A stretch of 64,000 nucleotides of DNA, taken from contig NZ_UNOZ01000007.1 of assembly GCF_900536025.1 (NCBI RefSeq), forward strand, positions 62,001 to 126,000, given 5' to 3'. The position numbers and the translations under genes are program-made. The notes under the pieces are model-generated. The model saw only the letters and a list, made by a program, of their open reading frames with translations. It was not told the DNA's origin and ran no database searches. This DNA comes from Pseudomonas reidholzensis. GTDB lineage: Bacteria > Pseudomonadota > Gammaproteobacteria > Pseudomonadales > Pseudomonadaceae. Position 1 is the first letter of the stretch; the number at the start of each line of letters is the position of its first letter. Positions 44,189-54,391 of this stretch are shown piece by piece.

Positions 44189-47100
44189 ATGGATAATCCC
44201 TGGCTTGGCGCGATCAGCATGCTCCGACGCTTGCCCTCGACCCTGCGTCGATGGGCCGCTGCGCCGCGTGCGTTCAGCTACGAGAGCCTGTTGCGCTCGG
44301 AGCTGTTCAGCAGCGAGCAGATGGCCGAATACGGCACAATCCTCGCCCGACAGCACCGACTGAGCAAACTGCCCGCCGACGATGCCTTGCTCGCCCGCCT
44401 GACCGCCAACGAGCAGACCCTCTCCAGCAGCTGCGCGGCCCTCGCCGGGACGCTCGCCTCGTCACGCCGGGACATGCCCGCCGCGCAGTGGCTGCTGGAC
44501 AACTTCTACCTGGTCGAAGCGCATATCCGCCTCGCCAACAGTCACTTGCCGCGCGGCTACAGCCGGCAGTTGCCGCGCCTCGACAACGGCCCCTCGAGCG
44601 GCCTGCCACGGGTCTACGATATTGCCCTGGAGACCATCTCCCATGGCGACGGGCGGGTCGACAGCGACAGCCTCAGCCGCTTTGTCGAAGCCTACCAGCG
44701 GGTCACCCCGCTGACCCTCGGCGAGCTGTGGGCGATCCCCATCATGCTGCGCCTGGCGCTGATCGAAAACCTGCGCCGGGTGGCCGCCCGGGTCATGGCC
44801 AACTGGGCCGACCGTGACCTGGCCAACAGCTGGGCCGACCGCCTCAGCGAGATGGCCGAGCGCGATACCAAGAGCGTGGTGCTGGTGGTGGCCGACATGG
44901 TCCGCTCAGGGCCGCCGCTCAGCCCGGCGTTCGTCGCCGAGCTGGCGCGCCGGCTGCACGGCCAGAGCGCCACGCTGACCCAGCCGTTGGCGTGGATCGA
45001 ACAGATGCTCAGCGAGTCGGCCCTGACCATCGAGCGCCATGTGCAACTGGATGCCCAGCAGCAGGCCATCGACCAGGTCTCGATCAGCAACAGCATTGGC
45101 AGCCTGCGCCTGCTGTCGACCACCGACTGGCGTGCGTTCGTCGAGCAGCTGAGCCACGTCGAACGGATCCTCGGCGAGGACCCGGCCGGGGTCTACCCGG
45201 CGATGGATTTTGCCAGCCGTGACCATTACCGCCACGTCATCGAACGCCTGGCGCGGCACAGCCTGTTCAGCGAAGACGCGGTGGCGCGCATGGCCATCGA
45301 CCTGGCGCAGGCACCTGCAACCCGCGCCGGCGAGCCCAGCGAGCACGTCGGCTTTTATCTGCTGGGCCCAGGCCTGGCGCTGCTGGAGCAGCGGCTGGCG
45401 GCGCGCATCGGCCTTGGCGAACGCTGGCAGCGGCTGCTGCACCGGGCACCCCTGGCGTTCTACCTGGTGCCCTCGGCGCTGCTCACCGGGCTGTTTGCCT
45501 GGGTGTTCCTGGACGCCATTCACCACCAGGGTTGGCCGTACTGGGTACTGGCGTTGCTCGCCGCGCCGATCCTGCTGATGACCAGCCGCCTGGCCATCGG
45601 CCTGATCAACTGGCTGGTGACACTCACCGTCAAACCGTCCTTTCTGCCCCGGCTGGACTACAAGCACGGCATCCCGGCCGAGGCCCGTACCCTGGTAGTA
45701 GTGCCGAGCCTGCTGGCCAGCACCGACGATGTCGAGGAGCTGGTCGAAGGCCTGGAAGTGCGGTTTCTGGCCAACCGCGACGCGCACCTGCACTTCGCCT
45801 TGCTGACCGACTTTCTCGATGCTCAGCAGCAGACCCTGCCGCAGGATGAGGCCTTGCTGGCGCTGGCCACTGAGGCCATCGAAGGCTTGAACTGCAAGTA
45901 CCCGACGCCGGGCGGCGAGCGCTTCTTTCTGTTGCATCGGCCGAGGTCGTGGAATGCCAACGACCGCCTGTGGATGGGCTATGAGCGCAAACGCGGCAAG
46001 CTGATGGCCCTCAACGCCTTGCTGCGTGGCCACGGCCGCGAGCACTTCCTGCTGATCGTCGGCGATGTCGCCCAACTCGCCAGCGTGCGCTACGTCATTA
46101 CCCTGGACACCGACACCCAGCTGCCGCGCAACGCGGCCAGCCAGTTTATCGGCGCGATGCAGCACCCGCTCAACCAGCCGCGCTTCGATGCCCACAGCGG
46201 GCGCATCCGCGCGGGCTACGCGATCCTCCAGCCGCGGGTGGGCATCAGCCTGCCCAGCGCCGCGCGCTCGGCCTACGCCCGGCTGTTTGGCAGCGATGCC
46301 GGGGTGGACCCGTATACCCAGGCGGTGTCCGATGTGTACCAGGACCTGTTCCTGAGTGGCTCGTTCATCGGCAAGGGTATCTATGCCGTGGACGCCTTCG
46401 AGCAGGCCCTGGACGGCTGCTTTGCCGACAACCGCGTGCTCAGCCATGACTTGATCGAGGGCTGCTACGCGCACGCCGGCCTGCTCAGCGATGTCCAGCT
46501 GTACGAGGAGTACCCGCGCCACTACAGCGCCGACGTCAAGCGCCGGCACCGCTGGATCCGCGGTGATTGGCAACTGCTGCCGTGGCTGCTGCCATGGACC
46601 CGCACCGGCAACGCCACGCGCCATAGCCTCAGCGCGCTGTCACGCTGGAAGGTCGCCGATAACCTGCGCCGCAGCCTGGAACCGGCGGCGTTTCTCAGCG
46701 TCTTGCTGTGGGGCTGGCTCGCCTCTTCGGCGCCGGCCTTGTGGACCCTGGCGGTGCTGGTCCTGCTGCTGACCCGACCGCTGCTGGACACCCTCCTGGA
46801 GCTGCTGCGCAACACCCCGGACGTGCCCCTCGGGCAACACCTGCAGGCCGCCATGCGCGCCTCGTCCGGGCACTTCGTACGCTGCGCCCTGGGCTTGGCC
46901 TGGCTGCCGTTCGAGGCCTTCTACAGCCTCGATGCCATCACCCGCACGCTCTGGCGGCTAGCGGTCAGCCGCCGTCGACTGCTGCAATGGAACCCGTCGC
47001 GGGAGGACGCCCGGGCCAGCGTCAACACGCTCTACGGCCTCTACCGGGAGCAATGGATCGCGCCCGTCCTCAGCCTGCTGCTGGCGGCGGCCTTGCTGCT

Positions 47101-50100
47101 GCAACCGCAGGCGCTGCTGGTCGCCGCGCCGATCCTTGCGCTGTGGCTGCTTGGCCCGGGGCTGGCCTGGTGGCTCAGCCGCAGCCGCAGCCGCACCGTG
47201 TTCGTCCCCACCCCCGAAGAGCGTGCGTTCTTGCAGCGTCTGGCCCGCAGCAACTGGGCGTTCTTCGACCAGTACGTCAGCGCGCAGGACAACTGGCTGC
47301 CGCCGGACAATGTCCAGGAGCCGCCCTACCCCAATGTCGCCCACCGCACCTCGCCGACCAACATCGGCATGGCCCTGCTCGCGCACCTGGCGGCCCACGA
47401 CTTTGGCTACCTGAGCGGCGCGCGCCTGCTCGAGCGGCTGACGCTGATGCTCGACAGCCTGAGCCGCCTGGAGCGCTATAAAGGCCACTTCTACAACTGG
47501 TACGACACCCGCACCCTGCAGCCGTTGGCGCCGCTGTATGTATCGACCGTCGACAGTGGCAACCTGGCAGGCCTGTTGTTGACCTTGCGCCCCGGCCTGC
47601 TGGGGCTGCCCGATGCGCCGCTGCTCGACCGCCGTGTGAGCCATGGCCTGCTGGACACCCTCGACCTGCTGATTGCCGCGTTCGACAGCGCAGGCCGCAG
47701 CACCGACGCGCTGCGCGCCGTGCGTGAACAGGCCCCTGCGCTCGACCTGCACGCCCAGCTGGCGCAGGTGCTGCACGGCCTGGCCGACCCTGCGACGGCG
47801 CTGCCCGCGAGCGAAGCCGACAGTGACTGTGGCTTCTGGCTGGCGGCGCTGCAGGCGCAGTGCCTGGACATGGCCGCCGAGCTGCAACGCTTCGCCCTGC
47901 CGGCAGGCCACGACCCTGCCGTGCCGGCGCCGAGCAGCTGGCGCGCGCTGGCCGACCTCGAACTCGCCGATTGGCCGCCCGCCGCCCAGCCTGCCGTCGC
48001 CGCCGTGCAGGCCCTGGCACGACAGCGGATCGCCATGGCAGCGCAGCTGGCCAAGCACATCAGCGGCCTGGCGAACATGGATTTCAGCTTTCTCTACGAC
48101 CGCCAGCGTGACCTCTTCACGATCGGCTACAACGCCACCGAGCACCGCCCTGACGCATCGTTCTACGACCTGCTGGCCTCGGAGATGCGCCTGACCAACT
48201 TCGTCGCCATCGCCCAGGGCCAGGCCCCGCAGGAAAGCTGGCTGGCCTTGGGCCGCCTGCTGACCAGCAATGCCGGGGTGCCGGTGCTGCTGTCGTGGTC
48301 CGGCTCGATGTTCGAGTACCTGATGCCGATGCTGGTGATGCCCAGCTATGAAGGCACCCTGCTCGACCAGACCTGCCAGGCCGCCGTCACCCGGCAGATC
48401 GACCATGGCAAGCATGCGGGCCTGCCGTGGGGCGTCTCGGAGTCGGCGTACAACGCCCTCGACAGCCACTTCAACTACCAATACCGGGCCTTTGGCGTGC
48501 CGGGCCTGGGGCTCAAACGTGGCCTGGGCGAGGATCGCGTGGTGGCGCCCTATGCCAGTACCCTGGCACTGATGGTCGCCCCTGCCGCCGTCTGCCGCAA
48601 CCTGCAACGGCTGGCCCAGGCGGGGTTGGCCGGGCGCTTCGGCCTGTACGAAGCGGTCGACTACACCGAGGCCCGCCTGCCACCGGGGCAAGCCGCCGTG
48701 GTCATCCGCTCGTTCATGGCGCACCACCAGGGCATGAGCTTTCTCGCCCTGACCTCACTGCTGCTGGACAAACCCATGCAGCGCCGCTTTGCCGCCGACC
48801 CACAGTTTCAGGCGAGCATGCTGCTATTGCAGGAGCGCGTGCCGAAAACCGCCGCGCAATACCTGCACACCTCGCAAACCCCCGACCTGGACGACACCGG
48901 CAGCGCCAGCGGATCGCGCCTGCGGGTGTTCAGCGACCCGAACCGCCGCTACCCCGCCGTGCAACTGCTGTCCAACGGCCGTTACCATGTCATGGTCAAC
49001 AGCGCCGGCAGTGGCTACAGCCGCTGCAACGACCTGGCCATGACCCGCTGGAGCGAAGACATCAGTGGCGACAGCCTGGGCAGTTATTGCTACCTGCGGG
49101 ATGTCGACAGCGGCCGTTTCTGGTCCACCAGCTACCAGCCGACCCTGCACCTGCCGCACAGCCAGGAGGTGATCTTCAGCGATGGCCGGGCCGAGTTTCG
49201 CGTGCGCGAACTGGAGTTCGACTGCCACAGCGAAATCGCCGTGTCGCCCGAGGACGACATCGAACTGCGGCGCTTGCACCTGACCAACCATGCACCGCAG
49301 CGGCGCAGCCTGGAGCTGACCAGCTACGCCGAGGTGGTGCTGGCACCGGCCATCAGCGACGCGCTGCACCCGGCGTTCAGCAAGCTGTTCGTGCAGACCG
49401 AGCTGATCCGCCCGCTGCAGGCCATCGTCTGCACACGCAGGCCGCGCTCACAACAGGAAGCCGCGCCGTGGCTGTGCCACGTGCTGGCCGTGCACGGGGT
49501 GGATGTCGAGGCGATTTCCTACGAGACCGACCGCGCCCGCTTCATCGGCCGCGGCCGCAGCCTGCGCGATCCGGCAGCCTTGCAGGCCGATGTAGCAGCG
49601 TTGTCCGGCAGCGCGGGGGCGGTGCTCGACCCGATCGTCGCGATTCGCTGCCGGATCAGCCTGGAGCCTGGCCAGAGTGCGACCATCGACCTGGCCACCG
49701 GCATGGCGGGCAGCCGCGAAGCCTGCCTGCAACTGATCACCAAGTACCGCGACCGCCACCTGGCCGATCGGGTCTTCGACCTGGCCTGGCCGCACAGCCA
49801 GGTGTTGTTGCGCCAGCTCAATGGCTCACTGGCCGATGCCCGGCTGTTCGAGCAGATGGCCGCCTCGGTGATTTATGCCCACGCGACACTGCGCGCCAGC
49901 AGCGCGCTGCTGGTCAGCAACCGGCGTAACCAGTCCGGGCTATGGGGCCAGGGCATCTCCGGCGACCTGCCGATCGTGCTGGTGCAGATCGCCGACCCGG
50001 CCAATATCCAGCTGGTCAAACAGATGGTCCACGCGCATGCCTATTGGCGGCAGAAGGGCCTGGCGCTGGACCTGGTGATCTGGAACGAGGACCAGGCCGG

Positions 50101-52804
50101 TTATCGCCAGCAGCTGCAGGACCTGATCATGGGCATCGTCGCCTCCGGCAGCGAGGCCGCCTTGCTCGACCGCTCTGGCGGGATCTTCGTGCGCCCGGCG
50201 CAGCAACTCAGTGAAGAAGACCGCACCCTGCTGCTGGCGGTGGCCCGGCTGGTGCTCAGCGACAGCCATGGCAGCCTCGCCGAACAGCTGCACCGGCGGC
50301 GCGGGCCGCCTGCTCCGGCGGTCTTCGTCGCCACGCCGGTGGTGCCGACCAGCCTGCCCCACCCCGCTGCGCCGCCGGCCCAGGCGGCGTTGCTGCTGGA
50401 CAATCGCTATGGCGGTTTCAGCGCCGACGGCTGCGAGTACGTCATGCCCATCCTGCCCGGCCAGGCGACCCCGGCGCCCTGGGTCAACGTGTTGGCCAAT
50501 GCGCAGTTCGGCACGGTCATCTCGGAATCCGGCAGCGCCTACACCTGGCGCGACAACGCCCATGAGTATCGCCTGACGCCGTGGCACAACGACCCGGTCC
50601 GCGACCCTGGCGGCGAGGCCCTGTACCTGCGCGACGAAGACAGCGGCGACGTCTGGTCGCCCACCCCGCAACCCTGTCCCGGCCCGGGCAGTTACCGCAC
50701 CCGCCATGGCTTTGGCTACAGCGTCTTCGAGTATGTCGAAGAGGACTTCAGCAGCGAGCTCTGGGTGTATGTCGCGCTGGACGCCGCGGTCAAATTCTCC
50801 CGGCTCACCCTGCACAACACCTCGGACCGGCCGCGGCGCCTGAGCGCCACCGCGTTCGTCGAATGGGTGCTGGGTGACCTGCGCAGCAAAACGGCGATGC
50901 ACGTGGTCAGCGAGACCGACCCGATCAGTGGTGCGCTGTTTGCTCGCAATGCCTTTTCGATCGAGTTTTCCGGGCATGTGGCCTACCTCGATTGCGACGT
51001 ACCCGCCCTCAGCCTCACCTGTGACCGCAGTGAGTTTCTCGGCCGCAACGGGCACCTGCAAGCGCCTGCCGGGCTGCGTCAGGCACGCTTGTCGGGGAGG
51101 ACCGGCGGCGGCCTGGACCCGTGCGCAGCGCTGCAGGTCAGCCTGCTGCTGGCCCCGGGCGAAAGCCGCGAGCTGGTGTTCCGCCTGGGTGCTGAGGCCG
51201 ACGCTGCGGCGGCGACCCAGCGGGTCTTGCACTACCGGGGGCTGCGCGCCGCCCTGGGCGAACTGGACAAGGTGCAGACCTACTGGCGCCAGACCTTGGG
51301 CAGCGTGCGCATCGAAACGCCGGAGCCGGCGCTCGATGTGCTGGCCAACGGCTGGTTGATGTACCAGGTCATCGCCTGTCGCTTCTGGGCCCGCAGCGGC
51401 TTCTATCAGTCGGGCGGCGCCTTTGGTTTTCGCGATCAGTTGCAAGACAGCATGGCCATGCTGCATGCCGCCCCGGCGGCGGCGCGCCAGCACCTGCTGA
51501 CCTGCGCCGCCCATCAATACCTGGAGGGCGACGTGCAGCACTGGTGGCACCCACCGTTGCAACGCGGCGTGCGGACCCGTTGCTCCGACGACCTGCTGTG
51601 GCTGCCACTGGCGACTGCCCGTTACCTCGAGGTATGCGCCGACCTGAGCGTACTGGACGAGCCGGTGGGCTATCTCGAAGGCCGCCCACTGAACGCCGGC
51701 GAAGAGTCCTACTACGACCTGCCGGCCCGAGCCACGCGGGTCGAGAGCCTCTACCAGCATTGTCAGCGCGCCCTGGAGCGGGCCTTGCCGTGCGGCGTGC
51801 ACGGCTTGCCGCTGATGGGCAGCGGCGACTGGAACGACGGCATGAACCGCGTCGGCGAGCATGGCCTGGGCGAGAGCGTGTGGCTGGGATTTTTCGGCCA
51901 CCAGGTCCTGCAAGCCTTCGCCCGCGTCGCCCAGCGCCGGGGCGACAGCGCCTTCGCCGAGCAGTGCGCCACGCGCGCCGCCGCCCTGGAACGCAACCTC
52001 GAGGCCCACGCGTGGGACGGTGGCTGGTACCGCCGCGCCTGGTTCGACGATGGCCAGGTGCTGGGCTCGGCAAGCAATCAGGAGTGCCGCATCGACTCGC
52101 TGGCGCAGAGCTGGGCGGTACTCTCCGGGGTCGGCTCGCCAGAGCGCGTGCGCACCGCCATGGGCGCCGTCGACCGGCTGCTGGTGCGCCGCGACATCGG
52201 CATCGTGCAATTGCTCGACCCGGCCTTTGACCAGGGCAGCCTCGACCCTGGCTACATCAAAGGCTACGTGCCCGGCGTGCGTGAAAACGGCGGCCAGTAC
52301 ACCCACGCCGCGATCTGGGCGAGCATGGCCTTCGCCCAGCTGGGCGACCGGGCCAGGGCCTGGGAGCTGCTGCACCTGATCAACCCGGTGCGCCAAGGCT
52401 GCAACGCCCTGATCGACACCTACAAGGTCGAGCCGTATGTGATGGCCGCCGATGTCTACGCCGTGGCGCCGCATGCCGGCCGGGGTGGCTGGAGCTGGTA
52501 CACCGGGTCCGCCGGCTGGATGTACCGCCTGATCGTCGAGAGCCTGCTGGGCCTGCAACGCACCGGCGACACCTTGCGCATCAAGCCGCTGCTGCCCGCT
52601 GACTGGCCGGGCTACACCCTGTTTTATCGCGTTGGCAGCAGCCAGTACCGGATCGAAGTGCGCAGCGACAGCGAGGCTGGCGAGCTGCACCTGAGCCTGG
52701 ATGGCCAGCCGCTGGCCGGCGGCGTCCTGCACCTGGTCGATGATGGCCAGGTGCACCAGGTGCTTGCCCAGTGCCACCGGTCCACCCTGCCCGTGGAACC
52801 GTAG
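44189..52804 (+). CDS. ndvB: Cyclic beta-1,2-glucan synthase (NdvB type; GT84 + GH94)
   Basis: A 2871-residue multidomain enzyme. After an N-terminal region there are membrane helices (about 425-475), then a GT84 domain with LDTDTQLPRNAA (DxD near residue 639) and RRHRWIRGDWQ near 784, more helices (about 825-1000), a glucoamylase-like domain, and C-terminal carbohydrate-binding and GH94 phosphorylase domains with GSGDWNDGMN near 2546. NdvB makes and cyclises periplasmic beta-1,2-glucans used in osmoadaptation, host interaction and biofilm antibiotic tolerance. Length is normal for the full enzyme and no frame break is seen. AAGGA lies five bases upstream of the ATG. Confidence 0.93.
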   Translation: MDNPWLGAISMLRRLPSTLRRWAAAPRAFSYESLLRSELFSSEQMAEYGTILARQHRLSKLPADDALLARLTANEQTLSSSCAALAGTLASSRRDMPAAQWLLDNFYLVEAHIRLANSHLPRGYSRQLPRLDNGPSSGLPRVYDIALETISHGDGRVDSDSLSRFVEAYQRVTPLTLGELWAIPIMLRLALIENLRRVAARVMANWADRDLANSWADRLSEMAERDTKSVVLVVADMVRSGPPLSPAFVAELARRLHGQSATLTQPLAWIEQMLSESALTIERHVQLDAQQQAIDQVSISNSIGSLRLLSTTDWRAFVEQLSHVERILGEDPAGVYPAMDFASRDHYRHVIERLARHSLFSEDAVARMAIDLAQAPATRAGEPSEHVGFYLLGPGLALLEQRLAARIGLGERWQRLLHRAPLAFYLVPSALLTGLFAWVFLDAIHHQGWPYWVLALLAAPILLMTSRLAIGLINWLVTLTVKPSFLPRLDYKHGIPAEARTLVVVPSLLASTDDVEELVEGLEVRFLANRDAHLHFALLTDFLDAQQQTLPQDEALLALATEAIEGLNCKYPTPGGERFFLLHRPRSWNANDRLWMGYERKRGKLMALNALLRGHGREHFLLIVGDVAQLASVRYVITLDTDTQLPRNAASQFIGAMQHPLNQPRFDAHSGRIRAGYAILQPRVGISLPSAARSAYARLFGSDAGVDPYTQAVSDVYQDLFLSGSFIGKGIYAVDAFEQALDGCFADNRVLSHDLIEGCYAHAGLLSDVQLYEEYPRHYSADVKRRHRWIRGDWQLLPWLLPWTRTGNATRHSLSALSRWKVADNLRRSLEPAAFLSVLLWGWLASSAPALWTLAVLVLLLTRPLLDTLLELLRNTPDVPLGQHLQAAMRASSGHFVRCALGLAWLPFEAFYSLDAITRTLWRLAVSRRRLLQWNPSREDARASVNTLYGLYREQWIAPVLSLLLAAALLLQPQALLVAAPILALWLLGPGLAWWLSRSRSRTVFVPTPEERAFLQRLARSNWAFFDQYVSAQDNWLPPDNVQEPPYPNVAHRTSPTNIGMALLAHLAAHDFGYLSGARLLERLTLMLDSLSRLERYKGHFYNWYDTRTLQPLAPLYVSTVDSGNLAGLLLTLRPGLLGLPDAPLLDRRVSHGLLDTLDLLIAAFDSAGRSTDALRAVREQAPALDLHAQLAQVLHGLADPATALPASEADSDCGFWLAALQAQCLDMAAELQRFALPAGHDPAVPAPSSWRALADLELADWPPAAQPAVAAVQALARQRIAMAAQLAKHISGLANMDFSFLYDRQRDLFTIGYNATEHRPDASFYDLLASEMRLTNFVAIAQGQAPQESWLALGRLLTSNAGVPVLLSWSGSMFEYLMPMLVMPSYEGTLLDQTCQAAVTRQIDHGKHAGLPWGVSESAYNALDSHFNYQYRAFGVPGLGLKRGLGEDRVVAPYASTLALMVAPAAVCRNLQRLAQAGLAGRFGLYEAVDYTEARLPPGQAAVVIRSFMAHHQGMSFLALTSLLLDKPMQRRFAADPQFQASMLLLQERVPKTAAQYLHTSQTPDLDDTGSASGSRLRVFSDPNRRYPAVQLLSNGRYHVMVNSAGSGYSRCNDLAMTRWSEDISGDSLGSYCYLRDVDSGRFWSTSYQPTLHLPHSQEVIFSDGRAEFRVRELEFDCHSEIAVSPEDDIELRRLHLTNHAPQRRSLELTSYAEVVLAPAISDALHPAFSKLFVQTELIRPLQAIVCTRRPRSQQEAAPWLCHVLAVHGVDVEAISYETDRARFIGRGRSLRDPAALQADVAALSGSAGAVLDPIVAIRCRISLEPGQSATIDLATGMAGSREACLQLITKYRDRHLADRVFDLAWPHSQVLLRQLNGSLADARLFEQMAASVIYAHATLRASSALLVSNRRNQSGLWGQGISGDLPIVLVQIADPANIQLVKQMVHAHAYWRQKGLALDLVIWNEDQAGYRQQLQDLIMGIVASGSEAALLDRSGGIFVRPAQQLSEEDRTLLLAVARLVLSDSHGSLAEQLHRRRGPPAPAVFVATPVVPTSLPHPAAPPAQAALLLDNRYGGFSADGCEYVMPILPGQATPAPWVNVLANAQFGTVISESGSAYTWRDNAHEYRLTPWHNDPVRDPGGEALYLRDEDSGDVWSPTPQPCPGPGSYRTRHGFGYSVFEYVEEDFSSELWVYVALDAAVKFSRLTLHNTSDRPRRLSATAFVEWVLGDLRSKTAMHVVSETDPISGALFARNAFSIEFSGHVAYLDCDVPALSLTCDRSEFLGRNGHLQAPAGLRQARLSGRTGGGLDPCAALQVSLLLAPGESRELVFRLGAEADAAAATQRVLHYRGLRAALGELDKVQTYWRQTLGSVRIETPEPALDVLANGWLMYQVIACRFWARSGFYQSGGAFGFRDQLQDSMAMLHAAPAAARQHLLTCAAHQYLEGDVQHWWHPPLQRGVRTRCSDDLLWLPLATARYLEVCADLSVLDEPVGYLEGRPLNAGEESYYDLPARATRVESLYQHCQRALERALPCGVHGLPLMGSGDWNDGMNRVGEHGLGESVWLGFFGHQVLQAFARVAQRRGDSAFAEQCATRAAALERNLEAHAWDGGWYRRAWFDDGQVLGSASNQECRIDSLAQSWAVLSGVGSPERVRTAMGAVDRLLVRRDIGIVQLLDPAFDQGSLDPGYIKGYVPGVRENGGQYTHAAIWASMAFAQLGDRARAWELLHLINPVRQGCNALIDTYKVEPYVMAADVYAVAPHAGRGGWSWYTGSAGWMYRLIVESLLGLQRTGDTLRIKPLLPADWPGYTLFYRVGSSQYRIEVRSDSEAGELHLSLDGQPLAGGVLHLVDDGQVHQVLAQCHRSTLPVEP

Positions 52805-52871
52805 CGCCGGCCGAGCCGCTTGAGCTAGGCTTGTTCAACCTAGCCAATGCACCCGTCAGGGTGGGAGAACC

Positions 52872-53609
52872 ATGCCATTGACGCCGCGCCACAATCATCT
52901 GCTGGCCGCGTTGCCCGAGCAGGCGTTCGAGCGCCTGAAGGGCGACCTCGAGCTGGTGACCCTGCCCTTGGGCAAAGCGCTGTATGAGTCCGGCGATGCC
53001 CTGCGCCATGTCTACTTCCCGACCGACTCGATCATTTCACTGCTGTACGTGATGGAAAACGGCGCGTCGGCCGAGATCTCGGTGGTGGGCAACGAAGGCC
53101 TGGTCGGCATTGCCGTGTTCATGGGCGGTGAAAGCACACCCAGCCGGGCCATCGTGCAAAGCGCCGGGCATGCCTATCGCCTGCCCGGGCAGCGTTTGAA
53201 GGACGAGTTCAATCGCCATGGCGAACTGTTGGTATTGATGCTGCGCTACACCCAGGCGCTGATTACCCAGATGGCCCAGACCGCGGTGTGCAATCGCCAT
53301 CACTCGATCGACCAGCAACTCTGTCGCTGGCTGCTGCTGTCGCTCGACCGGCTGCAGAGCGACCACGTGCGCATGACCCAGGAGCTGATCGCCAACATGC
53401 TCGGGGTACGTCGCGAGGGGGTTACCGATGCGGCAGGCAAGCTGCAGCGGCTGGGGATCATCGAGTACAGCCGTGGGCACATCAAGGTGCTCGACAGGAA
53501 GCGGCTCGAGGCGCTCAGTTGTGAGTGCTATGAAGTGGTGAGGAGGGAGACCGAGCGGTTGCTGCCTTACTTGCCGCTGCGTACGCCGACCGGCCAGCAA
53601 GAGGACTGA
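52872..53609 (+). CDS. Crp/Fnr-family transcriptional regulator
   Basis: A 245-residue regulator with an N-terminal cyclic nucleotide-binding fold (YFPTDSIISLLYVMENGASAEISVVGNEGLVGIAVFMGG) and a C-terminal winged helix (MTQELIANMLGVRREGVTDAAGKLQRLGII). The R-S-A cAMP pocket motif and Fnr cysteine cluster are not evident, so this is an orphan subgroup with unknown ligand. It lies 67 bases after ndvB on the same strand. The ATG follows GGGTGGGAGAACC. Confidence 0.87.
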   Translation: MPLTPRHNHLLAALPEQAFERLKGDLELVTLPLGKALYESGDALRHVYFPTDSIISLLYVMENGASAEISVVGNEGLVGIAVFMGGESTPSRAIVQSAGHAYRLPGQRLKDEFNRHGELLVLMLRYTQALITQMAQTAVCNRHHSIDQQLCRWLLLSLDRLQSDHVRMTQELIANMLGVRREGVTDAAGKLQRLGIIEYSRGHIKVLDRKRLEALSCECYEVVRRETERLLPYLPLRTPTGQQED

Positions 53610-53629
53610 TCCCGCGCGTCAGAAAGCGC

Positions 53630-53726
53630 CTCTTGGCAGGCTGGCCAGCCCCTGCGGGGCCCCTGTCGGGCACATCAACTGTACCCGACACACACCCCGC
53701 AGGAGCGGGCCAGCCTGCCAAGAGGT
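53630..53726. repeat. Long nested hairpin of unusual sequence, between convergent genes
   Basis: CCTCTTGGCAGGCTGGCC...CCTGCGGGG...GTCGGG (left) is mirrored by CCCGAC...CCCCGCAGG...GGCCAGCCTGCCAAGAGG (right): four successive complementary blocks within 97 bases. Its sequence is unrelated to the two REP flavours elsewhere in the window. It lies after the Crp/Fnr gene and before the KGG gene end, where it may terminate both. Confidence 0.8.
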
Positions 53727-53781
53727 CTCATCCAGTCGAGTCGACCGGAGCGCGCAGCGCCCCGGTCGATGCCTTGGCAGA

Positions 53782-54147
53782 TTAACGCTCGTCGTCTTTT
53801 CGCATGTTGCGGTCGGCAGTGCCGTGCTGGCCCGCATCGCGATCACGCTGGGTGGTTTGCGCAGGGTCGTCGGCCATACCGCCGCCTGCCCCTTGGCCTT
53901 GGCCACCTTGACGACCGGCTTCGCCAGCACGATCGGTGTCCTTGGCCCAGTCACCACCAGACTTCTGCCCGCCTTGCTTGTCCATGTCGGGCTTGCGCTG
54001 CGGATCATTGGCCATGCCACCTTCGGACATCTGGCCACCTTGGCGTCCAGCCTGGGACGCCTTGTCCTGGTCCTGGGCGTGATCGCCTTGATTGCCTTGG
54101 GCGCCTTTGCCCATGTCGCCACCTTTATTGCCTTGATTACCAGCCAT
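53782..54147 (-). CDS. KGG-domain stress protein (GsiB/Con-10-like)
   Basis: A 121-residue, highly hydrophilic protein rich in Gly, Gln, Asp and Lys and almost free of hydrophobic residues. Imperfect repeats such as GNKGG, GRQGGQMSEGGMAND and GRQGGQGQGAGGGMADD place it with KGG stress-induced proteins, which resemble hydrophilins and are usually RpoS-controlled. It is probably intrinsically disordered and protective during osmotic or desiccation stress. AACGAGGT precedes the ATG. The leader (54148-54391) holds an inverted repeat and nothing else I recognise. Confidence 0.8.
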   Translation of the reverse strand: MAGNQGNKGGDMGKGAQGNQGDHAQDQDKASQAGRQGGQMSEGGMANDPQRKPDMDKQGGQKSGGDWAKDTDRAGEAGRQGGQGQGAGGGMADDPAQTTQRDRDAGQHGTADRNMRKDDER

Positions 54148-54168
54148 GATGGTCTACCTCGTTGAGTG

Positions 54169-54186
54169 ACACAGATGAATCTGTGT
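54169..54186 (-). promoter_or_regulatory. Inverted repeat ACACAGAT-ga-ATCTGTGT in the KGG gene leader
   Basis: A perfect 8-base inverted repeat with a 2-base centre, 22 bases upstream of the KGG protein ATG. It could be an operator or, as RNA, a small hairpin near the ribosome binding site. Confidence 0.45.
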
Positions 54187-54391
54187 GTACATCTGAGACT
54201 CACCCACGATCGAGCTAATCCTATTTATATTCATCCGCGCAGACGAAAGGCCGCAAATGCCGCCGCGCCCGGCCTCTTGCGTACGAAATACTGGCTCGAT
54301 GGGCAAGCGCGCCAGTCAGCTCCTGGGATGTGACACGAGGGTGACTGCGCCGGCGTACAGGCCGCTGCAGTCACCCGTCAGCCGTCATGCC

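Noticed and set aside
44251..52777. Long antisense and alternate-frame ORFs across ndvB, lhr, gcd and the PBP gene (up to about 1000 codons)
   Set aside because: High GC leaves few stops in antisense frames. Their compositions (Gln/His/Arg-rich, low complexity) and lack of any domain mark them as shadows of the real genes.
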